From Bacillota bacterium (GTDB taxonomy: Bacteria; Bacillota; Sulfobacillia; Sulfobacillales; Sulfobacillaceae), in the NCBI GenBank assembly GCA_021784595.1, contig JAJYHT010000045.1, forward strand, positions 1 through 33,572: a stretch of DNA of 33,572 nucleotides, given 5' to 3'. Made by a program: the position numbers and the translations under genes. The notes under the pieces are model-generated. The model saw nothing but the letters and a program-made list of their open reading frames with translations, was not told where the DNA came from and did not search any database. Positions 15,372 to 23,240 of this stretch are shown piece after piece; position 1 is the first letter of the stretch; each line of letters begins with the position of its first letter.

Positions 15372-16177
15372 CCGTTTCGCTTTAAGGTGCCGCGATGCAT
15401 CGCCCATCGCTCCGCGCTCGTAAAAATCCATAATCCCAACGGCACCAGGACGAGTCCTGACAACAGCAATTCCAAAGATATGCCCGTTACCGACCCAATT
15501 GATCGTCCATTCAAAATGGCTCCACGGGAAGCTTCTAAAGTGTATGTTGCTGGCGACGCCCAGGAAAACCATCTAAGCCAAACCGGCAATACTGAGACAG
15601 GATAATAGACGCCGGACACCAAGAGCAGCACTCCTTGGATAATTTGCGTCGCTTGGGCACCTCGCTCAGTGGACAACAGGGGCAATACGGCGCCCATTAA
15701 CCCCAAGCCGATAAATGGCAGCACCGAACCACCCAGCACTACGAGAGCACCCCACCAGTCAGCATGGGCAATCGAGACGTGAAAGAACACCATGATAGCC
15801 AATAAGACAACCGCAGTGCGCAGCAAGCCATAGAGCACCGCGTAGGTGCACACGCCAAAAAGATAGGTCAGTCGATGGATCGGGGCCATAAAGCTGTACT
15901 CGATCGTCCCCTCCCATCGTTCCCAGGAAACTGCATTGGCGATCTCTTGAAATAAAATGGATAAGAAGTTCCACAATAACGCTCCGATAGCCAAATAGAC
16001 CACAGTATGCGCCCTCTGTGCCGCCGGAAGGGACAAGCCAATCAGTCCTATCGTCAAAGTATTAATAATGTTGTAAAACAGAAAAACGACTTCCCATCCT
16101 AAGTATCGGCGGATTAGGTGGAAATTTCGTCGGACAATGGAACCCAAAGCTCTGGCTTCACGTTCAACAACCAACAT
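15368..16177 (-). CDS. ABC-2 type transporter permease
   Basis: This 269-aa protein has six hydrophobic segments and the ABC-2 layout. The amphipathic start is followed by IRRYLGWEVVFLFYN, the middle has WERWEGTIEYSFMAP (the coupling region typical of DrrB/NodJ-like exporters), and near the end LLLVSGVYYPVSVLPVWLRW. It should dimerise and pair with the ATPase at 16222-17040 to export a lipid, drug or polymer. The ATG at 16177 has AGGAG eight bases upstream; a TTG three bases further up is possible. The gap to the ATPase stop is 44 bp, same strand. Confidence 0.85.
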   Translation of the reverse strand: MLVVEREARALGSIVRRNFHLIRRYLGWEVVFLFYNIINTLTIGLIGLSLPAAQRAHTVVYLAIGALLWNFLSILFQEIANAVSWERWEGTIEYSFMAPIHRLTYLFGVCTYAVLYGLLRTAVVLLAIMVFFHVSIAHADWWGALVVLGGSVLPFIGLGLMGAVLPLLSTERGAQATQIIQGVLLLVSGVYYPVSVLPVWLRWFSWASPATYTLEASRGAILNGRSIGSVTGISLELLLSGLVLVPLGLWIFTSAERWAMHRGTLKRNG

Positions 16178-16221
16178 CAATTTGGCTCCTGCCTTCCATT
16201 TTTGATTTTCTTCTCCACATT

Positions 16222-17040
16222 CTACGAAGGTTCCTCATCGCTCAGTAAGTCCCGGCCGGTCAAGCGAAAAAATGCATACTCCAATCCTTGCCCTTCACCC
16301 CATTGGGAAATCAGATCTGCTGGAGCGGCGTTGGCTACAAATTTTCCTAGGTGAATAATTGCAATCTGATCACACAGCCTTTCGGCTTCTACCATGTCAT
16401 GGGTTGAAATTAATATCGTGGCATCATGATCCGCTCTGACTTGCAAAATAAAGTCCTGCACTTCCCGCCGCGAGGTTGGATCTAGGCCCGTAGTCGGTTC
16501 ATCCAACAGCATAAGATTGGGCGAGGTTAATAAAGCCCGGGCAATGGCGATTTTTTGTTGTTGTCCACGGGACAAATTCTCTAGCGGAATGACCAGTTTG
16601 GCCCGAGGCAAGGAAAGCCGCTCAAGAATGCGCGTAGCCTCTTGTTGGGCGGCGCGGTTGGGTATTCCATAAAGTCCGGCGGCATACGCCAGATTTTCTC
16701 GGGCCGTAAGTTTTTTAAAAAAGCTGGCCTCTACGGACACCCGATTAATCAGTCTGCGCACAGCCATACGGTTTTTCATCACATCCATCCCAAATATCTC
16801 AATACTGCCTTGATCGGGGATTAACAACGTGGCCATCATGCGAATCAAGGTCGATTTGCCTGAACCGTTCGGCCCTAGCACGCCAAGAATTTGATTGCGT
16901 GGCAAAATCAAATTAATTCCTTGCACAGCCTTTGTTTGGGAAACCACGCGATTCCATCCCTCCCGCCTGACATTACGAAAGGTTTTCCACAAATCGTGGC
17001 ACTCGAGAGCTGGTATTAGACCGAGCGCATTGCTACTCAC
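16222..17040 (-). CDS. ABC transporter ATP-binding protein (ABC-2 exporter)
   Basis: The frame opens at 17133, but that start lies inside a terminator hairpin. The GTG at 17040 has AGGGGAG seven bases upstream and gives 272 aa. Walker A is GPNGSGKST (56-64), the signature is LSRGQ (a variant of LSGGQ), Walker B is LMLLDEPTTGLDP, and the switch His is in ISTHDM. The order fits the DrrA/NatA-like branch that drives ABC-2 permeases. It is translated before its permease partner. The leader upstream holds a short ORF, a long hairpin and an intrinsic terminator, so expression is probably controlled by attenuation. Confidence 0.9.
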   Translation of the reverse strand: MSSNALGLIPALECHDLWKTFRNVRREGWNRVVSQTKAVQGINLILPRNQILGVLGPNGSGKSTLIRMMATLLIPDQGSIEIFGMDVMKNRMAVRRLINRVSVEASFFKKLTARENLAYAAGLYGIPNRAAQQEATRILERLSLPRAKLVIPLENLSRGQQQKIAIARALLTSPNLMLLDEPTTGLDPTSRREVQDFILQVRADHDATILISTHDMVEAERLCDQIAIIHLGKFVANAAPADLISQWGEGQGLEYAFFRLTGRDLLSDEEPS

Positions 17041-17100
17041 AAAATCACTCCCCTGACAAATTACTGTATATGCCCGTTCATACTCCAAAAAACGAGGACA

Positions 17101-17130
17101 AAATAAAACCGACCGGAAGCATCCGGTCGG
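17101..17130 (-). terminator. Intrinsic terminator in the leader of the ABC exporter
   Basis: CCGACCGG (17130-17123) and CCGGTCGG (17116-17109) form a perfect 8-bp stem with a 6-nt loop. It is followed on the minus strand by TTTTATTTT. It lies 68 bases upstream of the GTG of the ATPase and 18 bases after the stop of the 20-codon ORF. There is no longer minus-strand gene before it to terminate. Confidence 0.85.
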
Positions 17131-17178
17131 CATAGGCTGCGCCTTAAACTAGCGAAAAGGCGGAGTCAGCCCATGCCG
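17128..17178 (-). promoter_or_regulatory. Long leader hairpin overlapping the short ORF and the terminator
   Basis: In minus-strand RNA, CGGCATGGGCTG (17178-17167) pairs with CAGCCTATGCCG (17139-17128) over 12 bp with one G-U pair. After a 4-nt bulge, CGCCTT (17162-17157) pairs with AAGGCG (17145-17140). The loop is 11 nt and contains the TAG stop of the short ORF. In plus-strand RNA the G-U pair would be an A-C mismatch, which favours the minus strand. The last three bases (17130-17128) are shared with the terminator stem, so the two structures compete at their edge. Confidence 0.65.
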
Positions 17179-17211
17179 CACGGTGAACGCACTCACATAA
17201 AATTGGCGCAC
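17149..17211 (-). CDS. 20-aa leader peptide candidate upstream of the ABC exporter
   Basis: A GTG at 17211 opens a 20-codon frame that begins MRQFYVSAF, ends LTPPFR, and stops at TAG (17151-17149). The ribosome site GGGGAGGA (17224-17217) is five bases upstream, one of the strongest in the window. The second half of the ORF is the left strand of the hairpin at 17128-17178, so a ribosome moving or pausing on it would open that hairpin. This is the arrangement of leader peptides that control resistance or transport genes by attenuation. Pro-Pro near the end could slow translation. It could instead be an independent small protein. Expression is not shown. Confidence 0.5.
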   Translation of the reverse strand: MRQFYVSAFTVRHGLTPPFR

Positions 17212-17324
17212 GCTGATCCTCCCCTTTCGGTATAATGGTAATATTCAGTAGACCATCCATTGCCATCTTTTGTCAAGCGATTGTCCTCAAAACCGAAAGT
17301 ATTCGGACAAGGCGAAGGAGATAT

Positions 17325-18203
17325 ATGAAACCAGGCAGTGGCCCTGAGGGGGCAGTTATGGCACGTACGCTGGCAGACCATCTAGATTCCACCATCCAAG
17401 AGTTGTCGCTACACGTAGCAGAGAGGTACCAATGGCTATTGCTGCAAACTCTTTATACTGGCTCCAGTCGCCGTCGCGGCTTAGCTAAGCTTCCCATTGA
17501 AGCGAAAAGCCATGGTTTGGATATCGGTACAGGATTTGGCGTGATGGCGATTGAAATGGCTGCAGCTTTTGACTGCTTTGTCGATGGAATTGACCTAGAT
17601 CCCGCCGTCTTAACCTACGCTCAACAAATATCCGCCCCATTGGCGGAAATTCAACCGCGTGTTCACTGGATTCACACCGACATTCATCGCTTGCCCTATG
17701 CGAACCACAGTCAAGACTTCATCACAGCGCGATTTGTGTTGCAGCACATTTCTCATCCTGAAGAGTTGCTACATGAACTATTTAGGGTAGTTCGCCCCGG
17801 AGGTTTCATTTACGTGGAAGACATTGACGATAGCCTGATTCTACAGTATCCCACTCCTCCCCAGTCATGGCAAAACGTGATGGCTCAGTTTGCGCGCTTA
17901 CAAGAGATTCGCGGGGGTGACCGCCAGGTCGGACGCAAGCTCCCGGTCTGGCTAGCCATGGTAGGGTTTTCTGTACAATGGGTACATCCCGAATGGCAGT
18001 CCTCAGTTCACCCGCCTCATGAAAAAGGACCCGCCCTAGAGTGGGAACTGCTGCGGGTTGAAGATGTGTTGCCAGCACTTTATGGCGCGGATCTATTATC
18101 TCCCCCCGAGTGGGAACAAGGACGGGCCGATTTGTTGCGAACCCAGACCAACTGGTCTTTTGAGGGAAACGCCTCACTACAAATTCTCGCCTTCAAGCCT
18201 TAA
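17325..18203 (+). CDS. SAM-dependent methyltransferase (class I)
   Basis: The frame opens at 17235, but ATG 17325 has AAGGAG five bases upstream and gives 292 aa. Motif I is LDIGTGFGVMAIEMA (about 65-79), followed by the acidic GIDLDPAVL and the post-motif FVLQHISHPEELLHELFRVVRPGGFIYVED. This is the Methyltransf_11/25 pattern for small-molecule or quinone-like substrates. The last 90 residues are not recognised and may bind substrate. The gene diverges from the ABC exporter leader and overlaps the convergent epimerase-like gene by 4 bp at the stops. A TATAAT lies near 17230 but without a clear -35 box. Confidence 0.85.
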   Translation: MKPGSGPEGAVMARTLADHLDSTIQELSLHVAERYQWLLLQTLYTGSSRRRGLAKLPIEAKSHGLDIGTGFGVMAIEMAAAFDCFVDGIDLDPAVLTYAQQISAPLAEIQPRVHWIHTDIHRLPYANHSQDFITARFVLQHISHPEELLHELFRVVRPGGFIYVEDIDDSLILQYPTPPQSWQNVMAQFARLQEIRGGDRQVGRKLPVWLAMVGFSVQWVHPEWQSSVHPPHEKGPALEWELLRVEDVLPALYGADLLSPPEWEQGRADLLRTQTNWSFEGNASLQILAFKP

Positions 18204-19057
18204 AGATCTTTTCCTAATGGCGTTGGGGCCACCCACTGCATCCATCGGCGGTCATCCGTAGTATTATTTTCCGCCAGCATCAGAAGTTGGTCGACAGACA
18301 CGGGAAACCCAGGAAGGTTCTCTCCAAAACGAGCCAGGTTCATCATCAGCCCATAGGGAATATGCCATGGCATAATTTGCTTTTTCCCAACGCTCTGGGC
18401 TGCCCTTCGATACATGGTATTGAGGGAAAAGCGTTCTGGCCCCCCCATTTCAAAAGTCTCTCCCATCGCATCGTTGGGATTGTCCAGCACAAGAGCCGCA
18501 AATTCGGCAACGTTGCCCCGATACACCGGGTCAAACTGTGTGTTTCCTGAACCCGGAATAGGGGTTATCGGCCACTTGGCTTGAGATTGCAACATCTTGA
18601 AAAATGGAGCCCCCCCGCCAAACAGCAATGAAGGCCGCAATATGGTGAATTGCAGGCCCGACGTGTGCCGGATCAGGTCTTCCGCGATCCATTTGGTCTT
18701 ATGATAACGCGCCCGAGCACCCGGACGGGTTCCCAAGGCCGACATCTGCACCAAGCGACGAACCCTGACCGCAGACATGGCGCTAATCACCCGCCGTACC
18801 ACTTCTACATGCATCAATTCAAACGTTATCTGCTGAGCAGGACTCTCCTCAATAATGCCAACCAAATTCACCACCGCGTCAGCCTCATCAAATGGGGTTG
18901 CCAAATCCATATCGCGCACATCTCCCGCCACAAACTGCGCGCCGTCTGCCACCGGTCCTTTTCTTGCGATCACTTTGATTTGATGGCCGTGCGACAAGAG
19001 CGCCTCTTGAACCGCACGGCCCACATAGCCAGTACCTCCCAGCACGACAATATGCAT
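18200..19057 (-). CDS. NAD(P)-binding atypical SDR / NDUFA9-like epimerase
   Basis: The frame opens at 19108 within the upstream terminator; ATG 19057 with GGAAGGGGACG upstream is the likely start, giving 285 aa. The Rossmann motif GGTGYVG follows the first strand (MHIVVLGGTGYVGRAV). Then come VNLVGIIEE, VQMSALGTRPGARARYHKTKW and LRPSLLFGGG. The YHKTKW part keeps the Tyr-x3-Lys spacing. This is the pattern of the complex I NDUFA9-like atypical short-chain dehydrogenases, which bind NADP and often act in quinone or lipid metabolism or as chaperones. The substrate is not known. Confidence 0.85.
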   Translation of the reverse strand: MHIVVLGGTGYVGRAVQEALLSHGHQIKVIARKGPVADGAQFVAGDVRDMDLATPFDEADAVVNLVGIIEESPAQQITFELMHVEVVRRVISAMSAVRVRRLVQMSALGTRPGARARYHKTKWIAEDLIRHTSGLQFTILRPSLLFGGGAPFFKMLQSQAKWPITPIPGSGNTQFDPVYRGNVAEFAALVLDNPNDAMGETFEMGGPERFSLNTMYRRAAQSVGKKQIMPWHIPYGLMMNLARFGENLPGFPVSVDQLLMLAENNTTDDRRWMQWVAPTPLGKDL

Positions 19058-19106
19058 GGCAAGACGTCCCCTTCCAGTTAAGTCCATTGTATGCGGTTTA
19101 GAAAAC

Positions 19107-19142
19107 AAAAAAAAGGCAACGAGGCAAATTATCCCCGCTGCC
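19107..19142 (-). terminator. Intrinsic terminator of the efflux operon
   Basis: GGCAGCGGGG (19142-19133) pairs with CCTCGTTGCC (19124-19115) over 10 bp including two G-U pairs, with an 8-nt loop. Eight T residues follow on the minus strand. It lies 12 bp past the stop of the membrane-fusion gene and marks the end of the operon. Confidence 0.85.
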
Positions 19143-19154
19143 GCACATATCCAT

Positions 19155-19838
19155 TTAGTGGATGGTAATCCGCACCTCGCAGTTTTCTCCTGGCAATAGC
19201 GAGTAGCCCGCGGCGTTGATACTCATGATAACCGGCACTCTTTGGGTGACCTTCGTATAGGTCCCTGCTGTGGCGGAAGTGGGTATCAGGGAAAAAAACG
19301 ACTGGGTGGTTGGTTGAATGGCATCTACTGTTCCCGTAAAGGACACCCCGGGATGGGCATCCACATAGATGGTTGCGGTTTGGCCCACATCCACATTGCG
19401 AATTTTGCTTTCAGGGATGTTGGCCACCACCGTCACTTGGTCTAACTTAACTTCCGTAAACAGAGGCGTACCTACGCCCACAACCTGCCCATTGCTGGTT
19501 GATACCGTGGCAATAGTGCCACTGGCCGGAGCCACAATGTTAAGGGTGGTGTATGCTGGGCTGGTGGACCCTTTACCCGTCGCAGACGTTGGCATGCTCA
19601 CTGTCTGTTCTTGGCCGACAACTTGCCCTTTGGTCACATGTTGGCCAACTTGCAGCGCAAAATTTTGAATGGTTCCCGCAGCTAACGCCGGTACAGGAAT
19701 AGTCGGAGCAGTGACCGAAGCATCCTCTGTGGTCACATAATTGTAATTCTGGTTCCAATAGTACATACCCAAACCGCCTACGATGATCACGGCCACAAGA
19801 ATAAGGATATTGATCAATATCAGCCGACCTTGTTTCAC
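19155..19838 (-). CDS. HlyD-family membrane-fusion protein, second of two
   Basis: The frame opens with ATG 19871, which has a poor site. GTG 19838 has AAGAGGAG eight bases upstream and is preferred, giving 227 aa that start VKQGRLILIN. Residues 4-26 form one membrane helix. The rest has the biotinyl-lipoyl-like halves (QVGQHVTKGQVVGQE and VAPASGTIATVSTSNGQVVGVGTPLFTEV) and the beta-barrel (VVANIPESKIRNVDVGQTATIYVD). It lacks the long coiled-coil hairpin of Gram-negative EmrA, which fits a single-membrane cell. It follows the DHA2 pump and resembles the protein at 21546-22169 in layout but is clearly diverged. Confidence 0.85.
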   Translation of the reverse strand: MKQGRLILINILILVAVIIVGGLGMYYWNQNYNYVTTEDASVTAPTIPVPALAAGTIQNFALQVGQHVTKGQVVGQEQTVSMPTSATGKGSTSPAYTTLNIVAPASGTIATVSTSNGQVVGVGTPLFTEVKLDQVTVVANIPESKIRNVDVGQTATIYVDAHPGVSFTGTVDAIQPTTQSFFSLIPTSATAGTYTKVTQRVPVIMSINAAGYSLLPGENCEVRITIH

Positions 19839-19962
19839 TTTGCTCGCTCCTCTTGAAAAAAGATTTTGCATCGTTCTTGGTTCCCAATCACAGCAAGGGA
19901 GCCCATTTTGTAAAAATCCTGTGTCCTCTAGCCTCTCAAGGATCTCTAAAGTTTTGGTTCCT

Positions 19963-21519
19963 TCAGTCTGCCGCCATCGGCCGTGCCGAAGTTCCTTGTG
20001 TGCGATAGGTTTTTAATCCGAGAGCCAAGATCGCGCCAACCACTGTAAATAGGGCTGCCACCACGAAGACATCATCGATGCCCATCACAAAAGCCTGTTG
20101 CTCAATCATGCCGTACAAAGTGGTGATGGTTAGTTGCACCGCTTGGGCTCCGGGAATGCCCTCTTTAGCAATCAAACCTTGCAATCCTTGAAAAAGCTGC
20201 ATCGCCGAGCCCGATGCGGGAGTATAGGCTGATGCCAGCGTTTGGGCATGCATGGTCGCTTGCTCTTGCAGCAATGCGGTTAAGGCTGCTAATCCAAAGG
20301 ATCCCGCTACCCGTTGCATAATATTGTTGATGGCCGAAGCACCGCCTACATGCTCTGTGGGTACGGCAGACATCCCTGCGGTGGTTACCGGCATCATCGC
20401 CATGCCCATTCCAACCCCTCTCAGTGTCAGCCAGAAAATCACGGCGCCGACCGAGGTGTTCACTGAAAGGTTGTGCAGCAGATAGGTGGTAATGGCCAGA
20501 AGAGCCATCCCGGTAAACACTAGGGCACGGGCACCGATCTTATCGTAAATTCGTCCTGAAATAGGCATCATAATCGCTGATGCCAAGGCCGCTGGCATCA
20601 TGATCAAACCCGTCTTCATTGCCCCAAACCCTACGATGGTTTGAAGGAATAACGGCACATAAAAGACCCCGGAATACATGGCCACGGTTACTAATACGAC
20701 CAAAATGTTAGAGAGTCCAAAAGATCCAAATCGAAAAACTCTTAGGTCCAGCAAGGGATGGGGTACTCGAAATTCCCATAGCACGAAGAACAGGAGTAAA
20801 AGTGCCGAACCCATCAATAAGAGCACGATCGGTTCCGAACCCCAGCCCCAGGTTTGCCCTTCTGAGAGCGCCAACAGCAGACCAAAAAGTCCGCCCGCGA
20901 CCACCGCAAATCCCACGGCATCAAAGTTTCCCACTTTGACTTGAGCAAACTTCGGCACATACAATAGAGCCAAAAACACGCCGACAATTCCAATCGGCAC
21001 ATTGATATAAAAAATAAGGCGCCAATTGACGTATTCGACTAAATAGCCCCCCAAAGTCGGTCCTATAGCGGGGGCCACAATAATGGCCAATCCCCAAAAT
21101 CCCATGGCGGTGCCAATTTGTTGCCGGGGAACAATGCGATAGAGCATGGCCATGGTAATCGGCATGATAAGTCCCCCACCCATTGCCTGCAGGACTCGAA
21201 ACACCGTTAGCACATGCAGACTCCATGCCAACCCCGACATCGCGGAACCAATCGTAAATACCACCAAAGAGAGGATATAGATGCGGCGATATCCAAATCG
21301 CTCTCCAAGATATCCGGCAGCGGGAACCACAACCCCTAGCACTAACAAGTAAATGGTGACAACCCACTGCACTTGCGCCGTATCTACTGAAAACACGCTT
21401 TCTAATTTGGGAACGGCAATATTCACAATAGAACTGTCCAAAATTGCCATAAAAGCTCCAATTACCAATACCGCCAACGCCACGCCCCAATGGCGTTCGG
21501 TCTGTGGAGAGTCGGCCAC
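19963..21519 (-). CDS. DHA2-family MFS multidrug transporter (EmrB-like)
   Basis: This 518-aa protein has 14 predicted membrane segments. The DHA2 signatures are FMAILDSSIVNIAVPKLE in TM1, the loop motif GYLGERFGYRRIY, and motif C in helix 5 (GLAIIVAPAIGPTLGGYLVEYVNWRLIFYIN). It would export drugs or other amphiphiles using the proton gradient. The GTG start at 21519 has AAGGAGGAA nine bases upstream. It lies 26 bp after one membrane-fusion gene and 124 bp before another, all on the minus strand behind a MarR gene, so a MarR-controlled tripartite-like efflux operon is likely. Confidence 0.92.
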   Translation of the reverse strand: MADSPQTERHWGVALAVLVIGAFMAILDSSIVNIAVPKLESVFSVDTAQVQWVVTIYLLVLGVVVPAAGYLGERFGYRRIYILSLVVFTIGSAMSGLAWSLHVLTVFRVLQAMGGGLIMPITMAMLYRIVPRQQIGTAMGFWGLAIIVAPAIGPTLGGYLVEYVNWRLIFYINVPIGIVGVFLALLYVPKFAQVKVGNFDAVGFAVVAGGLFGLLLALSEGQTWGWGSEPIVLLLMGSALLLLFFVLWEFRVPHPLLDLRVFRFGSFGLSNILVVLVTVAMYSGVFYVPLFLQTIVGFGAMKTGLIMMPAALASAIMMPISGRIYDKIGARALVFTGMALLAITTYLLHNLSVNTSVGAVIFWLTLRGVGMGMAMMPVTTAGMSAVPTEHVGGASAINNIMQRVAGSFGLAALTALLQEQATMHAQTLASAYTPASGSAMQLFQGLQGLIAKEGIPGAQAVQLTITTLYGMIEQQAFVMGIDDVFVVAALFTVVGAILALGLKTYRTQGTSARPMAAD

Positions 21520-21545
21520 GCGCTGTTCCTCCTTCCGTCCAATCG

Positions 21546-22169
21546 CTAAATATGAACCCGAACCGAGGCATTTTCTCCATCTCGAAGATTGCCCGGGGAG
21601 TCAATCAATGTAATAGTCACAGGAATCCATTGGCGTTTTTTGGCAAAACTACCCACTTGCAAAATCGGCGATAAGGTCGTCAGCGTTACCGATCCAAGGT
21701 GGCTGATCGTCCCGCGATAGGCTTGCCCAGGCTCCTCGCTGAAATAAACATCCACAGTTTGATTCAATGCTAAATTGCGAGAGTGCGCTTCTGGCACTTC
21801 AGCCACCACCGTCACATGGTTCAAGTCGACCACGGCATCTAAATTTTCACCTTGCTCAACCATCGCTCCTTGGGTCACGTTGAGATCCCCAATCACGCCA
21901 CTCGTTGTTGCCCTTATGGCAAACGACCCCGATTTCCCTGGCGGCTGCTCATCAAACAGGATTTGCCCTTTGGTCACATGCTGACCATTCGATACCAGCA
22001 CCTGCGTTATCTGGCCATTTTGAGGCGCCGTCACCCAAGCGTACGGTGATGTCACATAAGCGTAGTCACTGGTCACATAATTGGCATCTTGGTACGCGTA
22101 CCAGCCTGCGGTCCCTCCTAAAAGCAAGATCCCGATGACCGTTACCGCGATTAATACCCAACGCGGCAT
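21546..22169 (-). CDS. HlyD-family membrane-fusion protein, first of two
   Basis: This 207-aa protein has one membrane helix (residues 4-26). Then come the periplasmic-type modules: NYVTSDYAYVTSPYAWVTAPQNGQITQVLVSNGQHVTKGQ, a second lipoyl-like half (ATTSGVIGDLNVTQGAMVEQGENL), and the barrel VVAEVPEAHSRNLALNQTVDVYF. Its ATG overlaps the stop of the upstream gene (TAATG), so translation is coupled. It directly precedes the DHA2 pump. Both fusion proteins are short and lack a coiled-coil hairpin. In a cell with one membrane they may act as extracellular collars of the pump. Confidence 0.87.
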   Translation of the reverse strand: MPRWVLIAVTVIGILLLGGTAGWYAYQDANYVTSDYAYVTSPYAWVTAPQNGQITQVLVSNGQHVTKGQILFDEQPPGKSGSFAIRATTSGVIGDLNVTQGAMVEQGENLDAVVDLNHVTVVAEVPEAHSRNLALNQTVDVYFSEEPGQAYRGTISHLGSVTLTTLSPILQVGSFAKKRQWIPVTITLIDSPGNLRDGENASVRVHI

Positions 22170-23017
22170 TATTGCGCCTCCTCATCCAACATCGCTTGAT
22201 AGCCCATTTGCAACAGCGTTATTTCCTCAAAACGCTCCTCTAGCCCGCTTAACTTTTCAAACCGCACTCTCTCGGATAGCGACCGTCGGTAGGGATCGTC
22301 ATACTCCGCGGCGGTCTGTTGCCAGTGGACCGCTTCTGCCTCCAGCGCGCTAGCTTCTTGTGCAAAATCCCCCAGTCGTTCATGAATATCCTCTACCGTT
22401 TGGGTTTGTCGATACCGTTCCAAATGAAATTCCGGATTTTTCCCCGTCGCCCAGGCATCAAACCCCTGGCTTAAAATTGCCAAATCGCACAATCGACGGA
22501 GTTGGCGGGGCCGTTCATCTTTGGTTGGATCCTGAGCTCGACCCTCGTGTAGCACCATTTCCGCCAACGCAGCTGCCCGCGTTTCGGCGTCGCGAGCACG
22601 GTAGCGCCAGCGCGAACGCATCACCGTATCGTGCATCAGATCCACGGGGGCGGGAACATCGGCGCGCAGCGGGACCAAACCCATTTCGTCCGCACTTTCA
22701 ATAGGCGACAGCGACACAGGTTGTTCTGCAATACGGAGCCGCGCCGATGAATCCAAAGAATCCTCATCGAGTTCCGCTTCCTGCTGGAGTAAGGTCTGAT
22801 CCTCCGCTCGTACCGATCCGTTTGCTGCAATAGTTTGGGACATATCTTTTTCCTCACGAGGCCTTCTTCCTAACGCCATGCTTAGGATCAGTACTACCAA
22901 ACCCACAACAAATGCTACGCCACCCCAGATATGCGGCACGCTGCTGGAAAATAATAGGTAAAGTCCCACGCCCCACGCGATTAATGCCTCAATTAATCCT
23001 GCAATCAAGAGCCCCAT
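22169..23017 (-). CDS. Two-TM protein with a charged helical tail, first structural gene of the efflux operon
   Basis: This 282-aa protein is not recognised. Two hydrophobic helices span residues 2-24 and 29-49. They are followed by RRPREEKD, which should stay inside, and a long cytoplasmic part. That part has an acidic, probably disordered stretch (about 55-115) and then charged helices (RWRYRARDAETRAAALAEMVLHEG and the final 80 residues, rich in Glu, Arg, Leu and Ala) that could form coiled coil. The ATG at 23017 has AAGGAGGAG upstream. The stop overlaps the next ATG (TAATG), tying its synthesis to the membrane-fusion protein. A scaffold or regulatory role for the pump is inference. Confidence 0.7.
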   Translation of the reverse strand: MGLLIAGLIEALIAWGVGLYLLFSSSVPHIWGGVAFVVGLVVLILSMALGRRPREEKDMSQTIAANGSVRAEDQTLLQQEAELDEDSLDSSARLRIAEQPVSLSPIESADEMGLVPLRADVPAPVDLMHDTVMRSRWRYRARDAETRAAALAEMVLHEGRAQDPTKDERPRQLRRLCDLAILSQGFDAWATGKNPEFHLERYRQTQTVEDIHERLGDFAQEASALEAEAVHWQQTAAEYDDPYRRSLSERVRFEKLSGLEERFEEITLLQMGYQAMLDEEAQ

Positions 23018-23144
23018 TGCGTGACTCCTCCTTGTATCCGGCTCCCGATACCCCCGGGCGACAAACCTCCGTCATTTTGTGCTCTCACCGATTGACTTAG
23101 AGCGCTTTCAGTCCATGGCAAAAAACCCCCGTTGGCGTCGCTAG

Positions 23145-23238
23145 AGGTGGATAGATCCGGGATAGCTATCGGGCACCTGGCCCCCGTCGCTGTAGGTGCG
23201 TCCGATTCACAACCGCACGTCCCGCCGCATTAGGGACG
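23145..23238 (-). promoter_or_regulatory. Structured intergenic segment with competing pairings
   Basis: Between marR and the next gene, GCACCT at 23173-23178 can pair either with AGGTGC at 23194-23199 or, using five bases, with AGGTG at 23145-23149. A third hairpin, CGTCCC/GGGACG, lies at 23218-23238 just past the marR stop. A GGGGGTTTTTTG tract on the minus strand follows at about 23130-23118, but no stem sits directly before it. This could be a conditional terminator or only a weak end of marR transcripts. Confidence 0.3.
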
Positions 23239-23240
23239 CA

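Noticed and set aside
17193-17381. A 62-codon minus-strand frame opposite the methyltransferase start
   Set aside because: Its start lies inside the methyltransferase coding region without a ribosome site, and it overlaps the better-supported 20-codon leader ORF.
20921-21604. A 227-codon minus-strand frame within the DHA2 pump and its upstream gap
   Set aside because: It is an out-of-frame shadow of the EmrB-like gene, rich in Cys, Trp and Arg with no domain pattern.
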